Origin: Saccharomycopsis fibuligera x Saccharomycopsis cf. fibuligera
Lineage: Eukaryota > Ascomycota > Saccharomycetes > Ascoideales > Saccharomycopsidaceae
Direction: 5' to 3'
Length of the DNA stretch: 64,000 bases
Assembly: GCA_001936135.1 (NCBI GenBank)
Contig: CP012812.1
Coordinates: 434,001 to 498,000, forward strand
In this document: positions 28,945 through 39,678 of the stretch, piece by piece
Position numbering within the stretch: position 1 is the first letter of the stretch
How the letters are laid out: every line of letters begins with the position of its first letter
Translations under genes and position numbers: made by a program
The notes under the pieces: generated by a model
The model's input: only the letters and a program-made list of their open reading frames with translations
What the model was told of the DNA's origin: nothing
Databases searched by the model: none

Positions 28945-31800
28945 ATGAGCAGCAGCATTATTCAAAACAGTATTGCTGACGCAATATTGCGTATTGATCC
29001 GCCACGGCTGGACCAGTCTTCTTCAAATTACCTGCTCCGTGCTAACCACAAGCAACAACAACAGCCGCCCGTACAATCTTATTCCTCGTCCTCATTCTCC
29101 GCTGGTCCTTGCCCCGAGAAATCCAGTGATACCGAGGACAAAAACAACAACAACAACAACAACAACAATGTGACAACCGATGATCATCATCATGCACAGT
29201 CCCAACATGACACTGACAACAATAATGCTGATAATAATGGCAATAGTAGTAGCAACAATGACCAGGCGCTATATTCTGACAGCAATAGCAATGGCAATGG
29301 TAATAGCTTTGACTACGACGACGACTACGACGACGACGACGACGACGACGATTACGACGACACCGACAGTGATCAAGAAATCGACTTTACCAAAGAAGAG
29401 GACCTTGGCTACTACCAACAAGGCGGCTACCATCCCGCCAAAATTGGCGACCTTTATGGTGATCGCCAACAATACCAAATCATTCGCAAGTTGGGCTGGG
29501 GCCATTTTTCCACCGTTTGGCTTGCTCTCGACAAAGAGTCCAAATCCTACGTTGCCGTCAAAATTATCAAATCGGCAAAAAAATACATGCTTGCCGCCAT
29601 TGACGAAATCAAACTTTTGAAACGCTCTAATGCTGGTTCAGATCAACATCCAGGGAAAAAACACATTGTCAAATTGTTAGATTACTTTTTGTTGACGGGG
29701 CCTAATGGAGACCATGTTTGTATGGTGTTTGAAGTCTTGGGTGAACATATGTTGGAGTTGATTAACAAGTTCCACGATTTGTATGCTCAGTATAAAGAGT
29801 TGTCCTATAATGAAGCCACTTCAAGTGGATCCTCTTCAATGAATGATGGGCTGGCAGCCATCACCACCACTACGCTCCCGAGCTCAATGGCCTCGTCTGC
29901 ATCTCTTGGCAATAGCAACTTCAATTTGAACGATCTGATCTCGTTCGGTGAGGCAACTTCAAACGTCTATGTATTGGATAAGATCTTTAAAGACTATTAT
30001 GGCGGATTGCCAATTCTGTTGGTTAAACGTATTTCGAAACAACTCTTGTTAGCCCTTGATTACCTACACCGAGAATGTGGGCTAATCCATACTGATCTTA
30101 AGCCGGAAAACATTTTGATTGAAATAAAAAACGTCAACAAGGTGGTTGATATCATTCGCCAAGAGGAAAAAATCATTAAACAGCGCAAAAACTCCCTGAA
30201 ATTGTTTGCTAGAACAAATAGCTCGGCGTCTACTGCTAATACATCAGCTTCAACTAACGCAACTTCTTTTGGCACCGCTGTTGGCGCTAATACCATGCCT
30301 GGAAGTTTCAGCTCAGCGGCAAATAAAAGAAAATTAAGCATTGTGACCCTGAATTTGCAAGGAATTGACAATTTTAATGGCACTGGCACTGGCACTGGCA
30401 CCGGCACCGGCACCGCCCCAACAACACCAACCACTCCGGTATCATCGTCAAGACGAGTTCTGAGAAAAAACTCTACCCCTATTATTAGCTCTAAACCTTT
30501 GCCTTCCCCCATTTTGAGAAAGTCTAGCATATGGTCTTGTTGTTATGGTGATGCTACCAGCACAAGTCCATCTTCTTCGAGTACTCAATTTTCCTTAGAT
30601 AGCTCACCAATGAAATTTAAGCAGCAAAAGTCATGCTCCTTCAATGGCGGGCCCTCTGGTAACCGATTGTTTGATAAATTCAATTTCGCTGGCGAAATTG
30701 TTCAAACTTCCTCAGGTAATAATGGTGATGGTACAAATGCTGTGAGAAATAATAACAATAACAATAATAATAATAATAATGATAATGATAAAAATTTAAC
30801 AAAGTCATTTGGCAAACTTTCTGTTAATAGTGATAATACTGGATTCAAGAATGATAACCCATTAGTTTCCAACTTGTCAAGGCAACTCAATGCCGACATC
30901 ACCGCACTAGCCAATACGCCCATCAACAATGTCAATACAACCGAAGACGTTCGTCTTTTGGAAGATGAACTTGAAGAACTTGACCAAAACATCAATATCA
31001 AGATTGCCGACTTGGGTAACGGCTGTTTTGTCGACCATCATTTCACCGAAGCGATCCAGACTCGGGAATACCGGTCCCCAGAAGTGATTGTTGAAGCTCC
31101 GTGGGGCTGCAGTGCTGATATTTGGTCTGCCGGCTGTGTGATATTTGAATTAATCACTGGCCGTTTTGCCTTCAAGCCAAGATCCAAAAACTCTTCATTT
31201 GACCGCGATGCTGAACACTTGGCCAAAATTATCAGCATGGTTGTGGATGAAGAAGATTTCAAAACAAGTAAAGCATGTTTTGACTACTATGACAAGTACT
31301 TTTTTGACGACCACAATCGCTTCACCAGACGCAAACTCCAAGATTTGCCGGTTCCCCCACCACCGGGATTTGATCTAGACAAAATCATGCATACAAAACT
31401 GTCAGATTTCTTCAACACCAAGGGCAACAAGTGCGGGCCATTCATTTTCCCTTACGAATTATACGAGTTCTCTCACTTGGGCAAAAAGTTTTTCGATCCA
31501 TTGGTCACCTCGCTTAGCCGCAATTCGCACTATGCTCAGAAGCACCACTGGCCAAATTTCAAGTTTGTAAAGTTGTTGAAAGTGTTGGTTGAACAGTACC
31601 ATATTCCGGTGAGGGAAGCTACGGAGTTGAATGACTTTTTGATGCGGATGTTTGAAGTGCATCCCAAGTTTAGAGAGGATGCTGGGTCGTTGTTGAGCCA
31701 CTGGTGGTTGAGGATCAGGACGGGGAATGGTGGGTATTATGATGAGGATGATAATGGTGATGACGTCGGTGGAGCGTTGGCGGCTTCCCCTGGTGGTTGA
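28945..31800 (+). CDS. SKY1: SR-protein kinase Sky1, with C-terminus cut by tandem repeat
   Basis: Sky1 phosphorylates RS-domain proteins such as Npl3 and so controls mRNA export and ion homeostasis. The ORF gives 951 aa. An Asn/Asp-rich N-terminus (residues 60-150) precedes the split kinase domain: glycine loop LGWGHFSTVW (about residue 181), AVKII lysine (about 204), catalytic HTDLKPEN (about 382), then a Ser/Asn-rich spacer of nearly 290 residues, DLGNG (about 687, the DFG equivalent) and TREYRSPEV. A spacer inside the kinase is standard for SRPKs. The stop at 31798-31800 falls inside a perfect 3-copy 89-bp repeat. The family's conserved C-terminal IPGWFEEV motif is found downstream in another frame. 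The CDS as written therefore lacks the normal C-terminus. Confidence 0.93.
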   Translation: MSSSIIQNSIADAILRIDPPRLDQSSSNYLLRANHKQQQQPPVQSYSSSSFSAGPCPEKSSDTEDKNNNNNNNNNVTTDDHHHAQSQHDTDNNNADNNGNSSSNNDQALYSDSNSNGNGNSFDYDDDYDDDDDDDDYDDTDSDQEIDFTKEEDLGYYQQGGYHPAKIGDLYGDRQQYQIIRKLGWGHFSTVWLALDKESKSYVAVKIIKSAKKYMLAAIDEIKLLKRSNAGSDQHPGKKHIVKLLDYFLLTGPNGDHVCMVFEVLGEHMLELINKFHDLYAQYKELSYNEATSSGSSSMNDGLAAITTTTLPSSMASSASLGNSNFNLNDLISFGEATSNVYVLDKIFKDYYGGLPILLVKRISKQLLLALDYLHRECGLIHTDLKPENILIEIKNVNKVVDIIRQEEKIIKQRKNSLKLFARTNSSASTANTSASTNATSFGTAVGANTMPGSFSSAANKRKLSIVTLNLQGIDNFNGTGTGTGTGTGTAPTTPTTPVSSSRRVLRKNSTPIISSKPLPSPILRKSSIWSCCYGDATSTSPSSSSTQFSLDSSPMKFKQQKSCSFNGGPSGNRLFDKFNFAGEIVQTSSGNNGDGTNAVRNNNNNNNNNNNDNDKNLTKSFGKLSVNSDNTGFKNDNPLVSNLSRQLNADITALANTPINNVNTTEDVRLLEDELEELDQNINIKIADLGNGCFVDHHFTEAIQTREYRSPEVIVEAPWGCSADIWSAGCVIFELITGRFAFKPRSKNSSFDRDAEHLAKIISMVVDEEDFKTSKACFDYYDKYFFDDHNRFTRRKLQDLPVPPPPGFDLDKIMHTKLSDFFNTKGNKCGPFIFPYELYEFSHLGKKFFDPLVTSLSRNSHYAQKHHWPNFKFVKLLKVLVEQYHIPVREATELNDFLMRMFEVHPKFREDAGSLLSHWWLRIRTGNGGYYDEDDNGDDVGGALAASPGG

Positions 31801-31969
31801 GGATCAGGACGGGGAATGGTGGGTATTATGATGAGGATGATAATGGTGATGACGTCGGTGGAGCGTTGGCGGCTTCCCCTGGTGGTTGAGGATCAGGACG
31901 GGGAATGGTGGGTATTATGATGAGGATGATAATGGTGATGACGTCGGTGGAGCGTTGGCGGCTTCCCCT
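31701..31969 (+). repeat. perfect 89-bp tandem repeat, three copies, at SKY1 3' end
   Basis: Copies start at 31701, 31790 and 31879 and are identical; two extra bases (CT) match at the end, suggesting a 2-bp microhomology junction. Two extra copies add 178 bp, which is not a multiple of three. This shifts the SKY1 frame into an early stop. The lack of any divergence means the event is recent or is an assembly error. Confidence 0.97.
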
Positions 31970-32305
31970 ACCCCAACTCCAACCACAACAGGAGCAGCAG
32001 GAGAAACTCCGAGAAGTACGACTAAGAATGTTACTGGTGTTATCAATCGGCCGTTAGGCTCGTGTGGCGAGGATATTCCCGGATGGTATTTTGAAGAAGT
32101 TGAGAAAGTTTGGAGTAACGCTGCTAAAAATTGTCGACTGAATGGCACAGAGGTTGATAATCATGATGATGATGATGATGATGATGATAATGATGATGAT
32201 GATGATGATGATGATGACTATGATGATGATGACGACGACGACGACGACGATGAGTATGATTATAGTCAAAATTACGATGAGAATTATGATTATTATCATC
32301 GTTGA
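31886..32305 (+). pseudogene. displaced C-terminal part of SKY1
   Basis: This open frame has no ATG start (it begins at a TTG) and starts with the same peptide as the end of the SKY1 ORF (RIRTGNGGYYDEDDNG). It then continues SPTPTPTTTG, NRPLGSCGEDIPGWYFEEVEKVW, and ends in a long Asp-rich tail and YDYYHR. The GEDIPGWYFEEV segment corresponds to the C-terminal GSDIPGWFEEV of budding-yeast Sky1. With one repeat copy the frame would be continuous from 28945 and the protein would be about 1060 aa. It is therefore part of SKY1 rather than a separate gene. Confidence 0.85.
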
Positions 32306-34488
32306 TTGCTGATGTTTTGGTTTTGGTTTGGCTATTCCGGGTTCACTTTACGTATCTTTTGGACAAAGCCCCGTCTCTGTTCGGTATCATCCTTCTAACG
32401 CTTTGCTAAATTTCCAAAAGGTTTTTTTTTTCCATCGAAGTTAACATTAACTTACTCTACTTAAGGTATTTGATAGTGAAGCTCCTCATACAATTTTTTT
32501 TTTTTTTTTTTTTTATTTTTAATTTCGTTTGTCTGTCTTTTTCTCATTCTTTTTCTCTTGAATTTTACCAATTTTTAATTCTTTTAATGTGTTAATTTTA
32601 TCTTTGATTTTTGCTCTTTGCTCTTGCTTTTGCTCGCTTTTCTTTACGAAACCTCGATTCCATGTTGTTCTTCTCCTTTCTTTTGTTTTCTTTTTGCTTA
32701 TTCTTTCGTGGTTCTAGTTTTATTTCTATGGTTAATATCCCTGTGCATTTTGTCCTTTGGTTCTTGTTTTGGATATGGGTGGCTCATTATAAATTTTTCA
32801 AGGTTTTTATAGTTTTTGTCGTTAATACTCTGCGGTCCTTCTTTTAGTTCGTTATACTATGTTTGTATTAAATATTTATTTACCTCTATTTAACGTTCTG
32901 TACTATTATTTTTATGGCGACCCTTGGAAACTTTCAAATATGCAAGCATGCTAGTTAATTATCATTGTCATAGCTAAGGGTGACTATAGCAACTTTTCAG
33001 CACTTTTATGGTGTGTCGCTGTAACTGTAATTGTGGTTGGTTGTACTTTTAGTCATTCTTCAAAAAGGAACAAAAAATGTAAATAAGCCAAGATCATGAC
33101 ACCAAAAGTGTCGTATACGGTACGGTACGGGGTTCTTGTAATGATGAGTGTACGAACATGGCCAGTCCATTATTGATTACAGTATTGCAACATTTTCACT
33201 CAACTATACTATATAGTATTGGCCATATACTGTAACCAATATAGGTAGTATCATCGTAGTGGTAAAAAAAAACAACAAAAAAACCACACTCACTTGAAAT
33301 AGTGCACACCTAGACCGAAACCGCACCGAACAAGCCACATCTGGACGCTATATAGGCTATCATTTCAAAATGAAAGCAGCCAGCCAAATGACTGGGCGTA
33401 TAGTGTAAATAGCATGCCCTGTGCCTTTTAAATTTTCCATAAAAATTCATGAAAATCCTTGATCCCATGTGTGTATAGTTATGCATGCCACGCCAAGCAG
33501 CGCCGCAAAGGGAATGAAAAATTTCATACAACAGAGAGAAAAGACAGACATTCCCCGCGCAATTGCGTAATTGCGTAATTGCCGCGGGTTTCGTTTGACC
33601 AGTAGCTGTCAGCGGCGTATGCAAAGTGCGGCAAGTGCTTCAATTACGGAGAACCGGGGGGCCCTCGGAGGGCGATATTCTGTATCAAATTAAATAACAA
33701 AGTCTATATAGAGAGTCTATAGAGTTTGGAAAGTCTGTGTCACATATGGCCACCTGGCCTTGTACTGGGGCGATCGATAGTTAATTAGCTACAAATTAGA
33801 TTGGTTTGGGAGGTACCCGGAATCCCATCCTTCTAGACCATACGGTGCACCATGGTTAGCAACAACCTTAAGCATGAGCAGCTCAAAGCAACGGCAAATT
33901 GCTTGTTGCTGTGCTACAAAGAATAATAAATGACAGTTGTCATTGGTGCTCGATACAGCCGCTGTTGTATCTAGAACCATCCACGGTAGGACTAATAGGG
34001 CGTCTGATGCCTCGTGCCTGATGAGTGGTAATACTGGTGGCAATGGGTGGCGGTCTAGCTAGCTGTAGCTGTCGTACAATTGTGGCACAGTGTAGGTAGC
34101 CTGTTGTTTTTGTTGTTATTGTCGTTGTTCCGGTGGTCACCCGTCATGTCAAAACCCCACGCAATGTGCTGCAGTGATCTGCGTCCATGACGAAGAGGAG
34201 GCATCAGCCACAGCACCAACATCCGCCGTCACCTTCGACACACCAGTACAGTACAGTAAATAAATAAATATATATTTTTATATATATATAAATATATATA
34301 TATACATATATATGCTGTGTATGTATATTGAGTATATAAAGAAAAATATATATGTACTCCACTGTGTGTCACTTTTATTCTGCCAGTTGTTGTTTTTTTT
34401 TTACCTTTCTATTTTCATGGCATCTACAGCGCTTAGCTTATCAACAGATCCCTTTACCCCATAGTACTCTCAAACAATACAGCCCACC
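32306..34488. other. SKY1-F-box gene spacer
   Basis: 2.2 kb without a recognised gene. T-rich SKY1 3' flank (32400-32850), a CGGTA repeat (33117-33131), a GC-rich inverted patch CCCGCG/CGCGGG (about 33555-33589) and long TA/TAA arrays (34255-34345) just ahead of the F-box gene leader. Confidence 0.55.
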
Positions 34489-37101
34489 ATGGACATCCCC
34501 CAGCCTAGCATATTCAGTCGTTCCGACCACCATCATCATCACTCAAGCAACCAAGAACTCGTCAGCAGCGATTTTAGAACTCCTCGCCACGAGTCAGTAT
34601 CAGGACTAACCACAAGTTTCAGTGACTTGTTCACTAATGTTGCTTCTCACGAAAACACATTTCGAGAAATCTTTGGCTTCGATGCCGTTTCCAACCACCA
34701 GGGGAACAACAACACAAACACGAATTCCGGGCTTTCTCTCACAAATGGTTCCAACTACAACTCCAACTCCAACTTGAGCGCTAATTTTGCCACCAAGACT
34801 ACCCCACAGTTTCATACTGTGCAGCCAGACATTTTGACAAGTTTACCAATCGACATTTTGAACACTGTAGTGTCCAAAATCACTAATCAAAACGATTTGG
34901 TGAATCTAAGCACCACCTGTTCCACGTTCAACACTCTTGTCAATGTTTTGCTTTACAAAAAAATACAAATTGTTGACTCCGATGTGGTCGTCGATGAAAC
35001 TAAAGCTAAGAACTACATCACTAATGAATACACTTATTTAAAGGTGCACAATTTGAAACTCTTTATCAGAAGCATAATAAACAATTTCAAAATATTAGAT
35101 CACTACGTTCACGAAATTTGCATAATTACCAATAGCGATAAGTCCGCTTATGAATATAATTCCAACCCATATGAAATCTTGTACGATTTGATCTCCAAGT
35201 CAGATAACAAGTCTTTGACTTTGCTAAATTTTGATTTTGCCAACATCAAGATGTTCAACAATTATTTGAATTTTGTTAAAAACAAGTTTTTTCAAAATAA
35301 CACTGCAAACTTGTATGAGCAGTTCAATTCCACTCCTTCAGGAAGCTTTGACACCTCGAAAGTGGTGGCCAATAAGTTTGCCAAAAATCTCAAATTTTAT
35401 CAGCTTTTGGACCTCAATGATATTAATTCGTTGCCTTTATCGATAGACAAGTTATCGTTTTTCAGCATTTATGGCGCCAATTACAATCCATTTCAGGATT
35501 TTCAGCCGAATTACAGTGGTATCAGAGCATTGTACAATTTGAATTCTCTTTATTTGAATTCGAGTTTGATTACAAACGAGTTTTTCAATAAAATGGCAGC
35601 AATTTTTCAAACCGACAGTTTGGAGAAAGTCAGACTTCACACATTGTCAATAACATATACCCACAATCATGCCGGCAATGGCATCATTAATCAAGAAACC
35701 AAACTCAACTTTAATGATATTGCTTCTATTTTTGATTTAAACTACTTGAGAAATTTTGAAGTCAAGGCAAAATGTTCTACTTCTCAACAATGTAACCATT
35801 GTCTTATTGATTTTTTCCAAGACTGGAACTCGTTTGACGAAGTAATGGAACATGTTGATGTTGGATCTGATTCTGATTTTGGAGGCCCTAGTAATAATTA
35901 TATTGCAGACTCTCCCGCAGCAGCGGGAAATTTGAAAGTTAATTCCCATCAACTATACTCTGTGAACCCAATAGCAGCTAGCTCTTACTGCTACTTTCCA
36001 AGTAATTCTCTGGTTAATATTCCTGCTACTGGACATAGAGATCACAGTAATCTCTACTATCAACAGCATCATCTTCAAAATCCTCAACATCATCATCATT
36101 ATCAACAACAACAACAACAACAACAAGCCAATCATCAACTTAGAGCTCCTAGTGCCCAATTCAGCACTTCGCAACCAGATAACAACTTCTTCAATATCGA
36201 AAAATTGTCAATTATAAAAGTAGAAAATGCAGTTCCAGAAACTGCACCACCCTCAACTCAAACACAATATGAGAAATTTGTCAGTGATTACTTGATTCAT
36301 TTCCAAAAACTAAAACACCTTTTCCTCAACTTATACGACTTTTCTCCACCATCATATCTCTCTTTATTCAACAACTGGAACAATAGAGAAAATAGATATG
36401 CATTAATTGACATTAAGAAGCGCAAAATTGTGATGTTTAAAGAAATTCTCAAGTTGAAAAGTTTGACGACACTAATCATCCCTGACTTTTTTCACAGTTG
36501 GAGCCTGTTCTTAGATAACAATTACGAAATCAGTGAGATTAACTACATTACCTTTTTGAATAGTTGCACATGCCAAGAATGTAGTGAAGCAAGAGCGATT
36601 TTCAAAGCGTATAGCGCAGTTTACCATTCTACTGGCAGCACCGCTAACATGGAATCCCCAGATTATAAACAAGATATGGAAGATAAAGAATGCTTTTTGG
36701 AAAACGAACCACTTGCGTACTACAATTTTTACTATTTCATTTTAAAGCAATTACGCAACAGACTTCCATTTAGCGACTATGCCCTTAACTTGACATCTGG
36801 GTTAGATTTGCTCAAGTATCCAATCAACGATTTCAACAATAAGTTTATTTATGATTTTGTTCCCGTTAACTCAAACTCGGGAAAATCGTTTGAAGAGTTC
36901 GAAACTGAATTTAAGAGAAACTTCAGTTTTTTGGTGTCTTTGTTGATTCATTCTGTGAGAAAAGAGTTGAAAATTATTTGCAAGAATCTTGAAAAGTTGC
37001 ACACTTTGGTGCTTGGTGGAGTGTATTTCCATGTCGAGCGTAAGGAATTGGGCAAAGTTACACTAACGGCAATTTATGATGATTATGAGGAAACTTTTTG
37101 A
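34489..37101 (+). CDS. large F-box protein
   Basis: 870 aa. A canonical F-box is visible at about residues 113-160: LTSLPIDILNTVVSKITNQNDLVNLSTTCSTFNTLVN, followed by LLYKKIQI. F-box proteins join Skp1-cullin (SCF) ubiquitin ligases and select substrates. The rest is rich in Leu/Asn/Phe with irregular leucine-rich segments (LYNLNSLYLNSSL, LKHLFLNLYDF, LEKLHTLVLGGVYF), which suggests a degenerate leucine-rich-repeat fold. Cys-x2-Cys pairs occur (QQCNHCLIDFF near 430; CTCQECSEAR near 690) and could bind metal. Low-complexity Asn, His and Gln tracts lie at residues 65-105 and 525-545. The substrate is unknown and I cannot name an orthologue. Confidence 0.75.
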   Translation: MDIPQPSIFSRSDHHHHHSSNQELVSSDFRTPRHESVSGLTTSFSDLFTNVASHENTFREIFGFDAVSNHQGNNNTNTNSGLSLTNGSNYNSNSNLSANFATKTTPQFHTVQPDILTSLPIDILNTVVSKITNQNDLVNLSTTCSTFNTLVNVLLYKKIQIVDSDVVVDETKAKNYITNEYTYLKVHNLKLFIRSIINNFKILDHYVHEICIITNSDKSAYEYNSNPYEILYDLISKSDNKSLTLLNFDFANIKMFNNYLNFVKNKFFQNNTANLYEQFNSTPSGSFDTSKVVANKFAKNLKFYQLLDLNDINSLPLSIDKLSFFSIYGANYNPFQDFQPNYSGIRALYNLNSLYLNSSLITNEFFNKMAAIFQTDSLEKVRLHTLSITYTHNHAGNGIINQETKLNFNDIASIFDLNYLRNFEVKAKCSTSQQCNHCLIDFFQDWNSFDEVMEHVDVGSDSDFGGPSNNYIADSPAAAGNLKVNSHQLYSVNPIAASSYCYFPSNSLVNIPATGHRDHSNLYYQQHHLQNPQHHHHYQQQQQQQQANHQLRAPSAQFSTSQPDNNFFNIEKLSIIKVENAVPETAPPSTQTQYEKFVSDYLIHFQKLKHLFLNLYDFSPPSYLSLFNNWNNRENRYALIDIKKRKIVMFKEILKLKSLTTLIIPDFFHSWSLFLDNNYEISEINYITFLNSCTCQECSEARAIFKAYSAVYHSTGSTANMESPDYKQDMEDKECFLENEPLAYYNFYYFILKQLRNRLPFSDYALNLTSGLDLLKYPINDFNNKFIYDFVPVNSNSGKSFEEFETEFKRNFSFLVSLLIHSVRKELKIICKNLEKLHTLVLGGVYFHVERKELGKVTLTAIYDDYEETF

Positions 37102-38184
37102 GTTTTTGATAGCTTTTATATGGTGTTTTTGTATTTTTAGTTTTTGGAGTTGAATTTTACATGTTTTTCTCCTTTTGCATGAATGTCAATCTAAAAAGAA
37201 AAAAAAAATAAAAAATAAAAAATAAAAAAAAAAGTGTGGGCTGCTAGTAATTTACCTTGTGCTAATTTGCAAATATTGATGAACAAAAGACAAAAAATCA
37301 CAACATGACAAAAACTACGCCGCAAAATTATAATGGAAAAGTTTTGCATTTTTTTAACGCTGCTTTACTAATACCTATACATATAAACTGAAGTAAAACT
37401 GCTTTTTATCTTCTTTCTCCTCATTCTACTTGTACTTAATTATGTTTGTAAGCTTGAAAATATATGGTGTTTGAAGTAGACGTACTAAAGCCAACTCAAA
37501 TTTTCACCTCTTTTTCGTCAGAGTGGTGATTACTCAAATCAATACATTGCCTCACCTTCGCAGCTCACATGCATGCCACAAATCCGGAAAAAAAGAAATT
37601 TGTCGAGCACTGCATTTACTTATGGATACAAATTGCACACATTATTTTCTTTTCGCTTCGGAAAACGAGTTGAAATAAAGCAAAACAAAACAAAAAGAAA
37701 CTTAAAGAAACAAAAAGAAACAAAAGGTGGGCAAAGTGTTTCTGATTTTGTGTTCTTTTTTTTTTTACCAGATATATTTTTTTGCCACAAGAAGTAAATG
37801 TGCATGCATTTGCATCACAGTGATCGATGGGACGCCTCTGTAGAGATTCACATGTATGTTAGCACATCGGCCGCTTCAAATCCCAACGATTTGTGGAGTC
37901 GACAGATGCCCGGGCCGTGCTAGCGAACTGGTTGCACAAGTACACTAAGGCTGAAGCACAGCATTACAAGTTTCGAATTTCCTATGTTAATATACACGAG
38001 GGCTTTTTTTATTTTGTTTTACGCTCGTCTTGATAATCCCTCAATAAATTATTATTAAACTGATAAACAAAGCACTCAAAAATACTCAAATGTATATATA
38101 CAATAAAAATATTATTAATATTCGATAAATAAGATATAAAACCACAAACAAAATCAACTCATCCGCTAATTAAATTAACCAAGC
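37102..38184. other. convergent spacer between F-box gene and ALD gene
   Basis: 1.1 kb between facing 3' ends. A/T-rich with A runs near 37200-37232 and 37680-37725. A short GC patch near 37890-37930 was inspected for a tRNA and none fits. Confidence 0.6.
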
Positions 38185-39678
38185 TTATTTCTCGATTTGA
38201 CTCAAGTCAAGCTTGACACGAACAGCCTTAGTTTCAGTGTAGTTACCCAAAACTTCTGGACCAATTTCTCTACCAACACCAGATTCCTTATAACCACCGA
38301 ATGGAGTAGTTTGGTGGAAGTCATTATAAGTGTTGATCCAAACGGTACCGGCCTTAATCAACTTGGAAACACCAAGAGCCTTGTTAACATCAGTGGTATG
38401 AATACCAGAAGCTAAACCATAATTGGTGCTATTGGCCAACTTGACAACTTCTTGCACTGTGTCAAATTTGGAAACAGTGACAACTGGCCCAAAAATTTCT
38501 TCCTTGACAATCTTGTAATCTTCTTTCACGTCAGTAAAAATAGTTGGTTTGACGAAATAGCCCTTGTTACCAATTCTTTCACCACCAGAAAAGAGGGTAG
38601 CTCCTTCTTTTTTACCAGTCTCAATATAATCCAAAACAGTTTGGAATTGACCGCCGTAAGCTTGAGCACCTTGGAAGACACCCTCACCAAATGGGTCTCC
38701 AACTTTTAATTTTTCAACTTCCTGCTTGAAAATTGGAAGAATCTTGTCATAAATGCCGGATTGAATATAAATTCTGGAACCTGCAGAACAAACTTCACCA
38801 CCATTGAAAAAGATACCCTTAATCAAGTTTTGAACTGTCAAATTGATATCAGCATCATCAAACACAATGTTTGGAGACTTACCACCCAACTCCAAGGTGA
38901 CCTTTTTCAAGCCGTGCTTAGCTGCATTAATGGCAATTCCAATACCAACTTCAGTGGAACCAGTAAAGGCAATCTTCTTGATATCTGGATGTTCAATCAA
39001 TGCATTACCACACTTACTACCGGAGCCTGGGATAATGTTGATGACACCAGCAGGAATACCAGCCTTCTTGATCAAAGTAGCAGCGAAAAGTGCACTCAAT
39101 GGAGTAGCAGAGGCAGGCTTAAGCAAAACAGTGTTACCAGTGACAATTGCTGGACCGATTTTCCAAGCCCACATCAAGAATGGGAAATTCCATGGGATAA
39201 TTTGACCCACTACACCAAGTGGTTCTCTTCTAGTGTAGGTGAAATGTGTTGGACCATTGTCAATGGTACGACCATCAATCTTATCAGCCCAACCAGCGAT
39301 TGATCTAAGACATCTGACGGCAATTTCAAGATCGGATTTGGAACAGACTAAAGATTTACCATTATCTAAAGATTCAATTTCAGCAATAAGGTCTTTGTTT
39401 TCTTCAATTAAGTCAGCCAAAGTGTAAACGTACTTGATTCTTTCAAATGGGTCTCTGGAACCCCAGGATTCAAAAGCCTTGGAAGCAGCTTCAACGGCAA
39501 CCTTAACGTCCTCAGTCTCAGCTTGTTCCACTTCAACAATGACCTCTTCAGTGGAAGGATTGATAGATTCGAACTTCTTGCCGGATTTGGCGGCGACAAA
39601 TTCGTTATTGATGAATAAACCAGTTGGCTGTTGGTACTTCTTACCAGTTGGCAAGCTAACTTCTTTAAAAAATGACAT
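38185..39678 (-). CDS. ALD5: NAD(P)-dependent aldehyde dehydrogenase, cytosolic type
   Basis: Oxidises acetaldehyde and related aldehydes to acids, feeding acetate and acetyl-CoA supply. The 497-aa protein is standard length and nearly full-length similar to yeast Ald5/Ald6. Visible motifs are QIIPWNFP and [10 protein letters not shown] (coenzyme binding), GFTGSTEVG-like AFTGSTEVG, the general-base motif LELGGKS (Glu about 265), catalytic Cys in [13 protein letters not shown] (about 299), EEIFGPVV, and the C-terminal [14 protein letters not shown]. No mitochondrial presequence is seen before [15 protein letters not shown], so cytosolic location is likely. Leu is almost always TTG, indicating high expression. 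A (TA)5 TATA stretch lies 140 bp upstream. The ALD5 symbol is tentative because Candida-clade yeasts have several paralogues. Confidence 0.95.
   Translation of the reverse strand: MSFFKEVSLPTGKKYQQPTGLFINNEFVAAKSGKKFESINPSTEEVIVEVEQAETEDVKVAVEAASKAFESWGSRDPFERIKYVYTLADLIEENKDLIAEIESLDNGKSLVCSKSDLEIAVRCLRSIAGWADKIDGRTIDNGPTHFTYTRREPLGVVGQIIPWNFPFLMWAWKIGPAIVTGNTVLLKPASATPLSALFAATLIKKAGIPAGVINIIPGSGSKCGNALIEHPDIKKIAFTGSTEVGIGIAINAAKHGLKKVTLELGGKSPNIVFDDADINLTVQNLIKGIFFNGGEVCSAGSRIYIQSGIYDKILPIFKQEVEKLKVGDPFGEGVFQGAQAYGGQFQTVLDYIETGKKEGATLFSGGERIGNKGYFVKPTIFTDVKEDYKIVKEEIFGPVVTVSKFDTVQEVVKLANSTNYGLASGIHTTDVNKALGVSKLIKAGTVWINTYNDFHQTTPFGGYKESGVGREIGPEVLGNYTETKAVRVKLDLSQIEK

Noticed and set aside
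37915-37985. Possible tRNA (TAGCGAACTGG and TTTCGAATTTCC, followed by a T run)
   Set aside because: The A-box match is incomplete and the T-arm and acceptor stems do not pair.
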